Positions 23,184-31,618 of a stretch of 64,000 nt of DNA are shown piece by piece; position 1 is the first letter of the stretch; each line of letters begins with the position of its first letter. Both the position numbers and the translations under genes were made by a program. The stretch spans positions 62,001 to 126,000 of the forward strand of contig DATAVA010000001.1 in the NCBI GenBank assembly GCA_036267975.1. Reading direction: 5' to 3'. Under the pieces are notes generated by a model, which did not search any database, was not told the origin of the DNA, and was given only the letters and a program-made list of their open reading frames with translations. Origin of the DNA: DAIDKA01 sp036267975 (GTDB lineage Bacteria; Pseudomonadota; Gammaproteobacteria; Steroidobacterales; Steroidobacteraceae).

Positions 23184-25322
23184 ATGAATTACCTGAGCCG
23201 ATTCGAGCGTCGTTCGACCGCCTGGGCTGCCGCGTTCGTGGCGCTCATGATGATACTCGCCCTGACCGGTTCGGCGCAGGCACCCGCCGGCCATTCGGTG
23301 CTGCCGCCAAATGCCATTGCCCCCAACGACCGCCAGCGCGCCGTTGCGCGGCGCGTGGGTTCGATCCTCGAAGAGGCGCACTACCGGCACGTGCTGATCG
23401 ACGACCACATGTCCAGTCAGATCTTCGACCGTTACATCGAGCACCTCGACGGCCAGCACATGTACTTTCTCGCCAGCGACCTGAAGGACTTCGAGCAGTG
23501 GCGTTACCGCTTTGACGACATGATCCATACCGGTGATGTCGAACCCGGCTTCGCGATTTTCGCGCGCTATCAGCAGCGCGACCGCGAACGCCTGACGGCG
23601 GCACTGAAGATGCTCGACACCGAGCCGGACTGGACGGCTGATGAGAGCATGGAGTTCGACCGCAAGGACGCATCGTGGGCGACGACCAGTGCCCAGCTCG
23701 ATGAGGTGTGGCGCAAGCGGGTGAAGAACGATGAACTGTCGCTGCGGCTGACGGGCAAGACCTGGAAGGAAGCGGTCGATATCCTGCGCAAGCGCTACGA
23801 GCGAGGCCTGAAGCGGGTAGACCAGATCAGCAGCGATGATGTGTTCGAGAATCTCATGAACGCGTATGCGTGGACCTTCGACCCGCACTCGAACTACTTC
23901 TCGCCGCGCGATTCGGAGGAATACCGCATCCAGATGAGTCTCAATTACGACGGCATCGGCGCCTCGCTGCAACAGACCGATGACTTCGTGCAGGTCATGA
24001 ATGTCATTGAAGGCGGCCCGGCTGCGGTGGCCGGCACGCTCAAGCCGAATGATCGCATCACCGGCGTGCAGCAGGGCACCGACGCGGCTGTCACCGATGT
24101 CGTCGGTTGGCGGCTCGAGGATGTCGTGCAGCTGATCCGCGGCAAGGCGGGCACCGTGGTGAAGCTGCAGGTGCTGCCGGCCGGTGCGGCGCCGGGTGCG
24201 CCGGAAAAAATGCTCGTGTTCACGCGCAACAAGGTCAACCTCGACAACCAGGCGGCCAAGAAAGAAGTGCGCACCGTGGTCCGCGGCGGACGCACGCTCA
24301 AGATCGGCGTCATCACCATTCCCAGTTTCTATCAGGACGTGGCCGCCCAGGCCGCCGGCGACAAGAACTACCGCAGCACCACTCGCGACGTGCGCCGCCT
24401 GCTCGGGGAGCTGACCAGCGCGGGCGTCGACGGCATCGTGCTTGACCTGCGTGATGACGGCGGTGGCTATCTGCCCGAAGCGACCGCACTGACCGGCCTG
24501 TTCATCGACAAGGGCCCGGTGGTGCAGCTGAAGGACACGACCGGCCAGGTCGAAGTTCTCGATGATCCGGACGCAGGTGTCGCCTATTCAGGGCCGCTGA
24601 CAGTGCTCGTAAACCGCTACAGCGCCAGCGCCTCGGAGATTTTTGCGGGTGCACTGCAGGATTATCATCGCGCCTATATCCTGGGCCAGCGCACCTTTGG
24701 CAAGGGCACGGTGCAGAATCTGATCCCCCTGGACCGCTGGTCCCAGAAGCCGCTCAGTGGCCAGATCACGGTCACCATCGGCAAGTTCTATCGCGTCACC
24801 GGCGAGAGCACGCAGCACCGCGGGGTCGAGCCCGACGTGCAGCTGCCATCGACCATCGACATGAAGGAAGTCGGTGAGAGTTCGCTCGAGGCCGCCCTGC
24901 CCTGGGATCGTATCCAAGGCTCCCCGTTCATGGCCTGGCATAACGAGCATCCGGTAATGTCCCTGGCGTCGCTGGTTCCCGAGGAGACGGCGCGCGAACA
25001 GCATGATCCGGACTATCACTGGCTGGTCGAAGATGTCGCCGCGCTCAACAAGGTGCGCGCTGAGAAGACACTGTCACTGAACCTCAAGGTTCGCCAGGAG
25101 GAGCGCACACAGGTCGACAATGAACGGCTGGCGCGCGCGAATCAGCGGCTGGTCGCGGAGGGTCAGCCGGCCGTGAAGACGGTGGAGGAACTGGACAAGA
25201 CCACACCGCCGGACCTGGTATTGGGTGAGGCCACGCAGGTCATGGCGGATATCCTGGTCGGCGACACCCCGAACCAGCACCTGCCCGCGACACCGCCGCC
25301 GCAGCAGACGGTCAAGCGCTGA
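23184..25322 (+). CDS. prc: Tail-specific protease (Prc/Tsp), S41A family
   Basis: Periplasmic carboxy-terminal processing protease that degrades SsrA-tagged and other proteins and trims peptidoglycan hydrolases. An N-terminal membrane or signal segment (AAFVALMMILALTGSAQA) is followed by the large Prc N-domain and a PDZ domain around SLNYDGIGASLQQTDDFVQV. The S41 core comes next, with IDKGPVVQLKDTTGQV. The catalytic Ser lies in NRYSASASEIFAGALQDY (about residue 480) and the Lys in GQRTFGKGTVQN (about 507). The C-terminal DUF3340-like tail is present. Length (712 aa) is close to E. coli Prc (682 aa). Confidence 0.95.
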   Translation: MNYLSRFERRSTAWAAAFVALMMILALTGSAQAPAGHSVLPPNAIAPNDRQRAVARRVGSILEEAHYRHVLIDDHMSSQIFDRYIEHLDGQHMYFLASDLKDFEQWRYRFDDMIHTGDVEPGFAIFARYQQRDRERLTAALKMLDTEPDWTADESMEFDRKDASWATTSAQLDEVWRKRVKNDELSLRLTGKTWKEAVDILRKRYERGLKRVDQISSDDVFENLMNAYAWTFDPHSNYFSPRDSEEYRIQMSLNYDGIGASLQQTDDFVQVMNVIEGGPAAVAGTLKPNDRITGVQQGTDAAVTDVVGWRLEDVVQLIRGKAGTVVKLQVLPAGAAPGAPEKMLVFTRNKVNLDNQAAKKEVRTVVRGGRTLKIGVITIPSFYQDVAAQAAGDKNYRSTTRDVRRLLGELTSAGVDGIVLDLRDDGGGYLPEATALTGLFIDKGPVVQLKDTTGQVEVLDDPDAGVAYSGPLTVLVNRYSASASEIFAGALQDYHRAYILGQRTFGKGTVQNLIPLDRWSQKPLSGQITVTIGKFYRVTGESTQHRGVEPDVQLPSTIDMKEVGESSLEAALPWDRIQGSPFMAWHNEHPVMSLASLVPEETAREQHDPDYHWLVEDVAALNKVRAEKTLSLNLKVRQEERTQVDNERLARANQRLVAEGQPAVKTVEELDKTTPPDLVLGEATQVMADILVGDTPNQHLPATPPPQQTVKR

Positions 25323-25330
25323 CGGACGTA

Positions 25331-26395
25331 TCAGCGCAGCAGCACGCGAAACATGTCCCAGGTGTCTTCGGCCAGCACATTGGGCATGTTGACGGCCGCC
25401 CGGGCGCCGAGCGGCTCGCCTGCCAGCACATCCGTTTCGCCCAGCGATACGGATTCGGGGGTTGGCGCGGTATCCAGACTGTTGCGGTAACGGGCCAGCG
25501 GGCGCAGCGTTTCGCTGCGCGCCTTCACATCCTGGGTCACGTTGGTCTTGCTCTCGATGAGCACGCGCGCCCGTGCGATCAACGCAATCAGCGCCTCGCA
25601 GTCGGGGCGGCCACCATAGGCGTCGACCGGCTCGCGGCGGCCCGTGGCCTCCTTTGCGAGGCTCATCAGTGGCGTATCCGCCAGCCGCAGGCATAAGACT
25701 TCCGCATAGGCAATTGCGGCAATATTGATGGCACGCCGCGCATCCAGCGACAGACCCGGAAATTCCGGCGGCTGGTCATTTTCGATGGCCGTCATCGCGG
25801 CGCGCATTTCCTCCACCTGCAGGGTGGCAAGACCCAGCGCCCCGCCTGCCCCCACCAGACGATAATCCAGATCGCGACGCTTGAAGTAATGCCAGAAGCG
25901 CGTGAGCAGCGCGCGCTGTGCCGTCAGATCGGCGACCAACTGCTGCGCCTCAATGAACTGGGCCTGCGCCGTGCGCACCGCAGCCTCGGCGCTCTGGCGG
26001 CGCGAGAACAGCGTGCGATTGAATTCGACGAACAGCGTGCGCCGCTCGCGCTCTTCCTGCTGCGCCGAAAGTTCCGCGGTGAACTGCTCGAGGATCTCGC
26101 GACCGCGCTGCCACAGGGCGCGCAGCTGGTAGAACACCAGCGCCGGGTAGGCCGTCTCGGTCAGCCCCAGCCGTGTCTCCAGGGAGCCGAGCATTTCCTG
26201 AACACGTGCCGTGGCGCCCTCCTGCTGCTTGATCCGGTCCTTGAGGCGATAGACCTCTTCTTGAAGTTCACCGTAGGCTTTCTTCAGTTCCGCGCGATTG
26301 CGGAACAGCGTCAGAACGCGATGATCATCCTCGGGATCATCGACCCCTTTGGGATAGACGCGGATCAGGCGACTGAATTGTGCGATTGCTTTCAT
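25331..26395 (-). CDS. Coiled-coil protein of unknown function (354 aa)
   Basis: I do not recognise this protein. There is no signal peptide or membrane segment. Residues about 35-90 (RAELKKAYGELQEEVYRLKD and following) and 105-180 are long charged helices with Gln/Glu-rich heptads, which suggests a coiled coil. The C-terminal half is helical and ends with LAEDTWDMFRVLLR. The conserved-looking start MKAIAQFSRLIRVYPKG overlaps the DUF1249 gene by 59 bp in another frame. It converges with prc, 8 bp away. A structural or scaffold role is possible but not shown. Confidence 0.7.
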   Translation of the reverse strand: MKAIAQFSRLIRVYPKGVDDPEDDHRVLTLFRNRAELKKAYGELQEEVYRLKDRIKQQEGATARVQEMLGSLETRLGLTETAYPALVFYQLRALWQRGREILEQFTAELSAQQEERERRTLFVEFNRTLFSRRQSAEAAVRTAQAQFIEAQQLVADLTAQRALLTRFWHYFKRRDLDYRLVGAGGALGLATLQVEEMRAAMTAIENDQPPEFPGLSLDARRAINIAAIAYAEVLCLRLADTPLMSLAKEATGRREPVDAYGGRPDCEALIALIARARVLIESKTNVTQDVKARSETLRPLARYRNSLDTAPTPESVSLGETDVLAGEPLGARAAVNMPNVLAEDTWDMFRVLLR

Positions 26396-26858
26396 GTTTG
26401 GCCGTGGCCGGCGCAAAGCGGTGCCCCCGCTCCACGCAGTATTCCAGCCACTTGTTTAACATGATGTTGCGGGCCCAACGCTGATCCAGTTCACAGGCTA
26501 CGGTATTGCGCAGGGCCCGCAGGCCCGCATGTTCGTGGGTGTGGGCCCATTCCTGGGCCTCGACCAGCCGGGCATCGTGGTAGACCCGCACACCCATGTC
26601 GGGGAAACGCCGGGTGACCTCCTGTTCCGGGATCAGGTAGGTGAGATTCAATGTCGTCGTGTACGGGGAGCGCTCGACCACCGCTAACTGCAGGTCACAG
26701 TCGCCGCTGACCCGGGAGAGATATTCACCCCGCAGCACGGCGACATTGCCGGCAAGCCACCCGAGCCGGATGTAGTTGCTTTCGTACAGACTCATCAGGG
26801 CGACGAAACTTCGGGGAGTCGCGCGCCATGAGACCGCGGTCTGGGCGTCGTTGAGCAT
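26337..26858 (-). CDS. DUF1249 domain protein (YqiB-like)
   Basis: A 173-residue cytoplasmic protein of the gammaproteobacterial DUF1249 family, whose function is unknown. Family segments are LYESNYIRLGWL, LQLAVVERSPYTTTLNLTYL, VRVYHDARLVEAQEW and the ending KWLEYCVERGHRF. The last 20 or so residues after ERGHRF have no family match and lie over the start of the next gene, so this tail may be a natural extension. Start ATG at 26858 is chosen because the family match begins soon after. It precedes the coiled-coil gene on the same strand with a 59-bp overlap. Confidence 0.8.
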   Translation of the reverse strand: MLNDAQTAVSWRATPRSFVALMSLYESNYIRLGWLAGNVAVLRGEYLSRVSGDCDLQLAVVERSPYTTTLNLTYLIPEQEVTRRFPDMGVRVYHDARLVEAQEWAHTHEHAGLRALRNTVACELDQRWARNIMLNKWLEYCVERGHRFAPATAKHESNRTIQSPDPRLSQRGR

Positions 26859-26905
26859 GACCCGACTATATCGCACGTCCGTCTGCGTGCAACCCATGCA
26901 ATACG

Positions 26906-27490
26906 TCAGGTTTGTGAAGAATTTGCGCTTGCGTTTTCGCCCCCGAAGGCGGGAGCCAGCAGCCGCGCACGATAGTGCTGCAGTTCGCGGATGGACTCGC
27001 GGATATCTGCTAGCGCAAGATGGGCCCCCTGCTTCACGAAGCCCGCGGCGACCATGGGCGCCCAGCGGCGCGCGAGTTCCTTGAGCGTACTGACATCAAG
27101 ATTACGGTAGTGGAAGAATTTCTCAAGCCGTGGCATATGGCGTGCCAGGAAGCGGCGATCCTGGCAGATGCTGTTGCCGCACATCGGCGAAGCACCCGCG
27201 GGCACCCAGCCGGCCAGGAAATCCAGCGTGCGCTGTTCGGCGTCGCCGCTGCTCACCTGGCTGGCGCGCACCCGCGCGATCAGACCCGATGAACCATGCT
27301 GGCGCTGATTCCACTCATCCATCCGCGCGAGCGCGCTGTCAGATTGATGTATCGCCAGCATCGGACCTTCTGCCAGGATATTCAGATCCTTGTCGGTGAC
27401 GATGGTTGCGATCTCGATGATGTCGTCGGTCTCGGGAACGAGGCCGGTCATTTCCAAATCGATCCAGATGAGGTTTTCAGCGTTTGACAT
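26906..27490 (-). CDS. orn: Oligoribonuclease
   Basis: Orn is the essential DnaQ-fold 3'-5' exonuclease that degrades 2-5 nt RNAs and pGpG. The DEDDh residues are visible: Asp and Glu in LIWIDLEMTGL, Asp in NSICQDRRFLARHMP and His/Asp in HLALADIRESI. The product is 194 aa, slightly longer than E. coli Orn (181) through a C-terminal tail after HYRARL. Its start is 25 bp from the divergent rsgA start, the same arrangement as in enterobacteria. Confidence 0.96.
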   Translation of the reverse strand: MSNAENLIWIDLEMTGLVPETDDIIEIATIVTDKDLNILAEGPMLAIHQSDSALARMDEWNQRQHGSSGLIARVRASQVSSGDAEQRTLDFLAGWVPAGASPMCGNSICQDRRFLARHMPRLEKFFHYRNLDVSTLKELARRWAPMVAAGFVKQGAHLALADIRESIRELQHYRARLLAPAFGGENASANSSQT

Positions 27491-27515
27491 GGCGAACCGG
27501 CATTCTATCTGACGC

Positions 27516-28406
27516 ATGAGCTTTACCGCACGCATCATCGCCGGCTACGGGCGCCACCTCGTCGTGCGCGACGCGCAGGGCAACGAACGGGGCGCGCGAC
27601 CCTTCGGCCGCAAGCTGCAGGTGGTATGCGGGGACCAGGTCACCTGCGAGATCGATGCGCATCATGATGAGGCCCACGTCACGGCCGTACTGCCGCGTGC
27701 CAGCTGCCTGTACCGCACCAACCTGCGCGCGCAGGAGGAAGCGGTCGTGGCGAACCTGACCTTGATGCTGGTGACGCTCGCCCCGCTGCCGGTGCCGGAT
27801 CTGTTTGTCATCGATCGTTATCTCGCAGCGGCCGCCTCGGCCGGCATCCGCGCGACGCTCGTGCTCAACAAGAGCGAACTGCCCTGGCCGCCCGAGCTTG
27901 CGGCGGAACTGGCCGCCTATGCGGCCGTCGGCTATGCGAATGTCGCGGTGTCCGCCAAAACCGCTGCCGGCATGGAGCCACTGCGTGCCGCCTGCGCCGG
28001 CGACATCGCCGCCTTCGTGGGGCAATCCGGTGTCGGCAAGTCCTCGTTGATCAGTCGCTTGGTGCCGGAGGCACAGATCCGCACCGGGGAGCTGATGCTG
28101 CGCACCCAGGAAGGCACGCACACCACGACGGCCTCGCACCTCTACGATCTGGCGGGCGGCGGACACCTGATCGACTCCCCGGGCGTACGCGACTTCGCGC
28201 CCGCGCTGTCGCGGCTTGAGCCGACATCCCTGGGATTTCTGGAAATTGCGCAGCGCGCTCCGCACTGTCGCTTTGATGACTGCCGGCATTTGAAGGAACC
28301 GGCCTGCGCAGTGCGCGCGGCCAGCGAATCCGGACAGATCAGTCCACGTCGCTATGAGAGTTACCGACGATTGCGCCGCCTGTTTGAGACCTTGGGCGAG
28401 CGCTAA
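27516..28406 (+). CDS. rsgA: Ribosome small subunit-dependent GTPase
   Basis: A circularly permuted GTPase that checks late 30S subunit maturation. An N-terminal OB fold (GYGRHLVVRDAQGNERGARP, GDQVTCEID) precedes the permuted G domain: G4 LVLNKSEL, then G1 GQSGVGKSSLISRL, the switch THTTTASHLYDL and G3 LIDSPGVRDFA. The C-terminal zinc domain has CRFDDCRHLKEPACAV. Its 296 residues are short for the family because the N-terminal extension is missing. It converges with recR, overlapping by four bases. Confidence 0.95.
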   Translation: MSFTARIIAGYGRHLVVRDAQGNERGARPFGRKLQVVCGDQVTCEIDAHHDEAHVTAVLPRASCLYRTNLRAQEEAVVANLTLMLVTLAPLPVPDLFVIDRYLAAAASAGIRATLVLNKSELPWPPELAAELAAYAAVGYANVAVSAKTAAGMEPLRAACAGDIAAFVGQSGVGKSSLISRLVPEAQIRTGELMLRTQEGTHTTTASHLYDLAGGGHLIDSPGVRDFAPALSRLEPTSLGFLEIAQRAPHCRFDDCRHLKEPACAVRAASESGQISPRRYESYRRLRRLFETLGER

Positions 28407-29002
28407 CCCATCACCTGGCGCCCGACCAGCGCGTGTGCCAGCGTGCCGCCGTCCACATATTCGAGCTCCCCGCCCACCGGCACGCCATGCGCGATGCGCG
28501 TCGCCTGGATGCCGCGTGCAGCGGCAAGCTCGCGCAGGTAGTGGGCCGTGGCCTCCCCCTCCACGGTGGGATTGGTCGCCAGTATGAGCTCCTGCACGGC
28601 GCCTTCGGCCAGCAGCGCTTCGAGCTCACGTGCGCCAAGTTCATCCGGACCCACCCCGTCCAGCGGCGACAGATGGCCCATCAGCACGAAGTAGTAGCCG
28701 CGATAGCTCCCCGACAGTTCCACCGCCACGACATCTGCCGGTGACTCGACCACACACAGCAGGCTGCGATCGCGTTGTGGCGCCGCGCAGATTGAACACA
28801 GCTCATCATCGGTGAGCATGCGGCAACGCCGGCAGCGCTGCACCGAAGCCAGCGCCGCATCCAGCGCCTGCGCCAGAACACGCGCCCCGGGGCGACCCTC
28901 CTGCAGCAGATGGAACGCCATGCGCTGTGCGGTCTTCGGCCCGACCCCCGGCAGCGCGCGCAGAGCCTCGATCAGCTTCAGAAGATTGCGCGAATGCTTC
29001 AT
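28403..29002 (-). CDS. recR: Recombination protein RecR
   Basis: RecR works with RecO and RecF to load RecA at gaps. The 199 residues show the HhH segment LRALPGVGPKTAQRMAFHLL, the Cys4 zinc finger CRRCRMLTDDELCSIC and the Toprim domain starting LLCVVESPADVVAVEL. The C-terminal Walker-like ATRIAHGVPVGGELEYVDGG-type segment is also present. Its ATG directly follows the ybaB stop, and the dnaX-ybaB-recR order is the classic one. Confidence 0.97.
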   Translation of the reverse strand: MKHSRNLLKLIEALRALPGVGPKTAQRMAFHLLQEGRPGARVLAQALDAALASVQRCRRCRMLTDDELCSICAAPQRDRSLLCVVESPADVVAVELSGSYRGYYFVLMGHLSPLDGVGPDELGARELEALLAEGAVQELILATNPTVEGEATAHYLRELAAARGIQATRIAHGVPVGGELEYVDGGTLAHALVGRQVMG

Positions 29003-29326
29003 CTAGAACGGCAGTTTCACACCGGGCGGCAGCTGCAGACCGGCGGTGACGGCCGCCATCATCTCCTGGGTGCGTACTTCGATGCGGTGGGCGGCGTCGT
29101 TGAAGGCGGCGACCAGCAGGTCTTCCAGCATCTCGCGGTCCTCGGACGCCACCGCGGGCTCGATCTGCACGCGTTTGACCTGATGCCGGCCGCTCAGGGT
29201 GATCTTCACCATGCCGCCGCCGGACTCGCCGACCACCTCGATGTTCTGCACCTCGGCCTGGGCCTTCTGCATGCGTTCCTGCATGACCTGAGCCTGCTTC
29301 ATCAAATTGCCGATATTGCCGCGCAT
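29003..29326 (-). CDS. ybaB: YbaB/EbfC nucleoid-associated protein
   Basis: A 107-residue DNA-binding protein forming a tweezer-like dimer, conserved between dnaX and recR. Family features are MRGNIGNLMKQAQVMQERMQKAQ, VVGESGGGMVKITLSGRHQVKRV and EDLLVAAFNDA. It ends with LQLPPGVKLPF, typical of the family. It starts 29 nt after dnaX, and its stop abuts the recR start, so the three genes are one operon. Confidence 0.96.
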   Translation of the reverse strand: MRGNIGNLMKQAQVMQERMQKAQAEVQNIEVVGESGGGMVKITLSGRHQVKRVQIEPAVASEDREMLEDLLVAAFNDAAHRIEVRTQEMMAAVTAGLQLPPGVKLPF

Positions 29327-29355
29327 GGGTTGCCGAACTCCTGAAGATTAAGTGA

Positions 29356-30942
29356 CTAGTTGTCGCTGCGAGTGGGTCGGATCGTATCCGGTAACAGGGT
29401 CGCGCCAAAGCGCTCCTGCAGCGCCTTGACGGTGGGATCCTCGCCGAAGGCCTGGCGTGCCGCCACCAGTGCGGTGCGGCGCTCGCGCTCCTGGATCTGG
29501 GCGGGGGTCTCGGCGGCCGCCTCGGCCACGAACTCGAGGCGTACCGAGGTGGCGAAATAGGCGTTCAGCGCCTGCTGCAGCTTGGCCTCGATACCCGGAG
29601 TTCTGCTCGCCTGATAGCGCGCATCGAGGGCCAGCCGTATGACCCCCTCACGCTGGCCGACGAACTGGCAATTCAGCGCCAGCGACCGTACGGCCCCGCT
29701 CAAGCCCATGTCGGCCACCATGGCCGTCCAGTCCCCCGCGGATGTGGCGGCCGGCGGTGCGGTGGCTGCGGCCGCAGGAGCGCTCGCAGAGCCCGCTGGC
29801 GGGACTTCAGCGCGGCTCGCCCCGGTGGCGGGCGGCGCGGCGGCGGCAGGCCCCGAGCCCGCATACCGGAAGCCGAGCATCCGCAGCAGTGTCATCTCGA
29901 AGCCGGCGCGCGGGTCGGGGGCGAGGTGCAGGTCGCGCCGGCCGATGATGGCCGTCTGGTAGTAGAGTTGGACGTCTTCGGGGCGCAGCCCCTGCGCCAG
30001 CTGCAGCAGCAGGGGCAGCTCGTACAGTTCATCCCCGTCGTAGTCGGGAACCGCCTGGACCAGCGCCACGCGCACGAGAAGCGCCGCGAACTCATCGAGC
30101 AGCTGGGCATGATCCGGCGCCCACTGTTCGAGTTCGTGGACCCACGCGACAATGCGCGCGGCCTGCGCCTCGATCATCAGCTGGGCAAGTTTGACGACGT
30201 GATCGCGGGCGACGGTGCCGAGCATGTCACGCACCTGCGCTTCGGCGACGCTGCCACCCCCGAAGGCGATCACCTGATCGAGCAGCGACAGCGCATCGCG
30301 CATGCTGCCATCCGCTGCCTGTGCCAGCAGGCGCAAGCCGGCAGACTCAAAACCGATGCCCTCCAGTTCCAGGACCTGCTGCAGCCGGGCGGCGATCAGT
30401 GACACCGGCAGGCGCTTGAGGTTGAACTGCAGGCAGCGCGACAGCACGGTGGCCGGCAGTTTCTGCGGGTCGGTCGTCGCCAGCAAGAATTTCACGCGCG
30501 GCGGCGGCTCTTCAAGCGTCTTCAGCAGCGCATTGAACGAGTGGGTCGAGAGCATGTGCACTTCGTCGATGAGGTACACCTTGTAGCGGCCCTGCGTCGG
30601 CGCGTACTGCACGTTGTCGAGCAGTTCGCGGGTGTCATCGACCTTGGTGCGCGATGCCGCATCGACCTCGATCAGATCCACGAAACGCCCCTCGTTGATG
30701 GCCACACAGCTGGGGCACTCGTCACAGGGCGAGGCACTGACTCCGCGATCGCAGTTCAGGCACTTGGCGAGGATGCGGGCAATCGTGGTCTTGCCGACTC
30801 CGCGCGTGCCCGTGAACAGAAACGCGTGATGGACGCGGTCAGTATCCAGCGCATGCGTCAACGCACGCCGCACGTGCTCCTGACCGATCATGTCGGCGAA
30901 GCGCCGCGGCCGCCATTTGCGAGCCAACGCTACATAAGCCAC
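29356..30942 (-). CDS. dnaX: DNA polymerase III subunits gamma/tau
   Basis: The clamp-loader ATPase. In its 528 residues are Walker A GTRGVGKTTIARI, the zinc cysteines CLNCDRGVSASPCDECPSC, the box YLIDEVHMLSTHSFNALLKT, the sensor LLATTDPQKLPATVLSRC and the central domain VIAFGGGSVAEAQV. An Ala/Pro-rich linker (about 375-400) precedes a short tau-type C-terminal domain. Start is GTG at 30942 with AAGGA 7 nt upstream, placed right after the 4.5S RNA gene. I did not find an obvious A-AAA-AAG slippery site for gamma production. Confidence 0.95.
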   Translation of the reverse strand: MAYVALARKWRPRRFADMIGQEHVRRALTHALDTDRVHHAFLFTGTRGVGKTTIARILAKCLNCDRGVSASPCDECPSCVAINEGRFVDLIEVDAASRTKVDDTRELLDNVQYAPTQGRYKVYLIDEVHMLSTHSFNALLKTLEEPPPRVKFLLATTDPQKLPATVLSRCLQFNLKRLPVSLIAARLQQVLELEGIGFESAGLRLLAQAADGSMRDALSLLDQVIAFGGGSVAEAQVRDMLGTVARDHVVKLAQLMIEAQAARIVAWVHELEQWAPDHAQLLDEFAALLVRVALVQAVPDYDGDELYELPLLLQLAQGLRPEDVQLYYQTAIIGRRDLHLAPDPRAGFEMTLLRMLGFRYAGSGPAAAAPPATGASRAEVPPAGSASAPAAAATAPPAATSAGDWTAMVADMGLSGAVRSLALNCQFVGQREGVIRLALDARYQASRTPGIEAKLQQALNAYFATSVRLEFVAEAAAETPAQIQERERRTALVAARQAFGEDPTVKALQERFGATLLPDTIRPTRSDN

Positions 30943-30965
30943 ATCTCATCCTTCATCCATGTGGA

Positions 30966-31078
30966 GGTGATCCGCACCAGCTTGGATTCCGGCACCCGAC
31001 ATCGCCGCTGCCGCTGCTCCCTTCCGGGCCTGACGGGATTCACGACTGGTCGTCGCGGAGTAGCCGATGCGGACCACC
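30966..31078 (-). ncRNA. ffs: 4.5S signal recognition particle RNA
   Basis: On the minus strand a 113-nt RNA folds end to end: GGTGGTCCGCA at the 5' end pairs with TGCGGATCACC at the 3' end (one wobble). The apex has the invariant SRP domain IV, GTCAGGCCCGGAAGGGAGCA, with the GGAA loop and the asymmetric bulge bound by Ffh. Its location between tRNA-Ser and dnaX is typical. It probably shares a transcript with the tRNA, 31 nt upstream. Confidence 0.95.
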
Positions 31079-31109
31079 ATGGACCGGATGCGGGTGCGAG
31101 CGGCCGAGC

Positions 31110-31201
31110 TGGCGGAGAGGGTGGGATTCGAACCCACGAACACCCGTGAAGATGTTACTGGAATTCCAGTCCAGCGCCTTCGACCGCTCGGCCACCTCTC
31201 C
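31110..31201 (-). tRNA. tRNA-Ser (anticodon GGA)
   Basis: A 92-nt class II tRNA on the minus strand. The acceptor GGAGAGG pairs with CCTCTCC, the D-arm contains GGCCGAGCGGTCGAAGGC, and the anticodon stem CTGGA/TCCAG encloses loop CTGGAAT-like bases with anticodon GGA. A long variable arm ACATCTTCACGGGTGT and the T-arm GTGGGTTCGAATCCCAC follow. CCA is encoded (31110-31112). A TATAAG box at 31211-31216 (minus strand) fits as the -10. Confidence 0.97.
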
Positions 31202-31210
31202 CATCAATAA

Positions 31211-31216
31211 CTTATA
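31211..31216 (-). promoter_or_regulatory. Candidate -10 box for tRNA-Ser/ffs
   Basis: TATAAG on the minus strand ends 10 nt before the tRNA 5' base, in an AT-rich stretch that stands out from the GC-rich surroundings. The -35 region at 16-18 bp spacing is only T-rich (TGATTT-like). Confidence 0.4.
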
Positions 31217-31300
31217 AAACTTTTCTCAGGCAAAAAATCAGTGCTCGAGCGTCAAGTGCACCAATGATATACGAAGCCCGCGCGCGTAAGCGCGGCGCCC

Positions 31301-31600
31301 TCACGTCGCCGGTGCCGGCCGCGGGCCCCGCGGCTCGGTGAACTTCGGCGAGGCATCCAGGCAAGGATCCTTCGGTCCGCGCGGTGGAAACGCCGGCTCA
31401 TTGAGCGTCGGAATCTGCATCCCACTCTTCGTATCCGGTGGGTCGATGCCCACCGGTACGCGAATCGGCGCCACGCTGGTCGCCTTCAGGTAGCTGTCCT
31501 TTTCTTCGGGGCATGATTGGGCCGAGTGCAGCAGATGGCAGCCGCTGAGCCCCAGGCCCGCAGCCACCAGCACCACGACATTGCGCATTCCCTTCAGCAT
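31301..31600 (-). CDS. bamC: Minimal BamC-like outer-membrane lipoprotein (99 aa)
   Basis: A lipoprotein with signal MLKGMRNVVVLVAAGLGLSGC; the lipobox LSGC gives a mature N-terminus CHLLHS. The next part, YLKATSVAPIRVPVGIDPPD followed by KSGMQIPTLNEP, has the spacing of the unstructured N-terminal segment of BamC that wraps BamD in the beta-barrel assembly machine. Both helix-grip domains of normal BamC (about 340 aa) are absent. The gene sits 18 nt after dapA, the same order as in E. coli. GAGG lies 8 nt before the ATG at 31600; a GTG at 31609 is possible. The bamC assignment is by pattern and synteny, not proof. Confidence 0.7.
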   Translation of the reverse strand: MLKGMRNVVVLVAAGLGLSGCHLLHSAQSCPEEKDSYLKATSVAPIRVPVGIDPPDTKSGMQIPTLNEPAFPPRGPKDPCLDASPKFTEPRGPRPAPAT

Positions 31601-31618
31601 CGAGTCCACCTCAAATTG

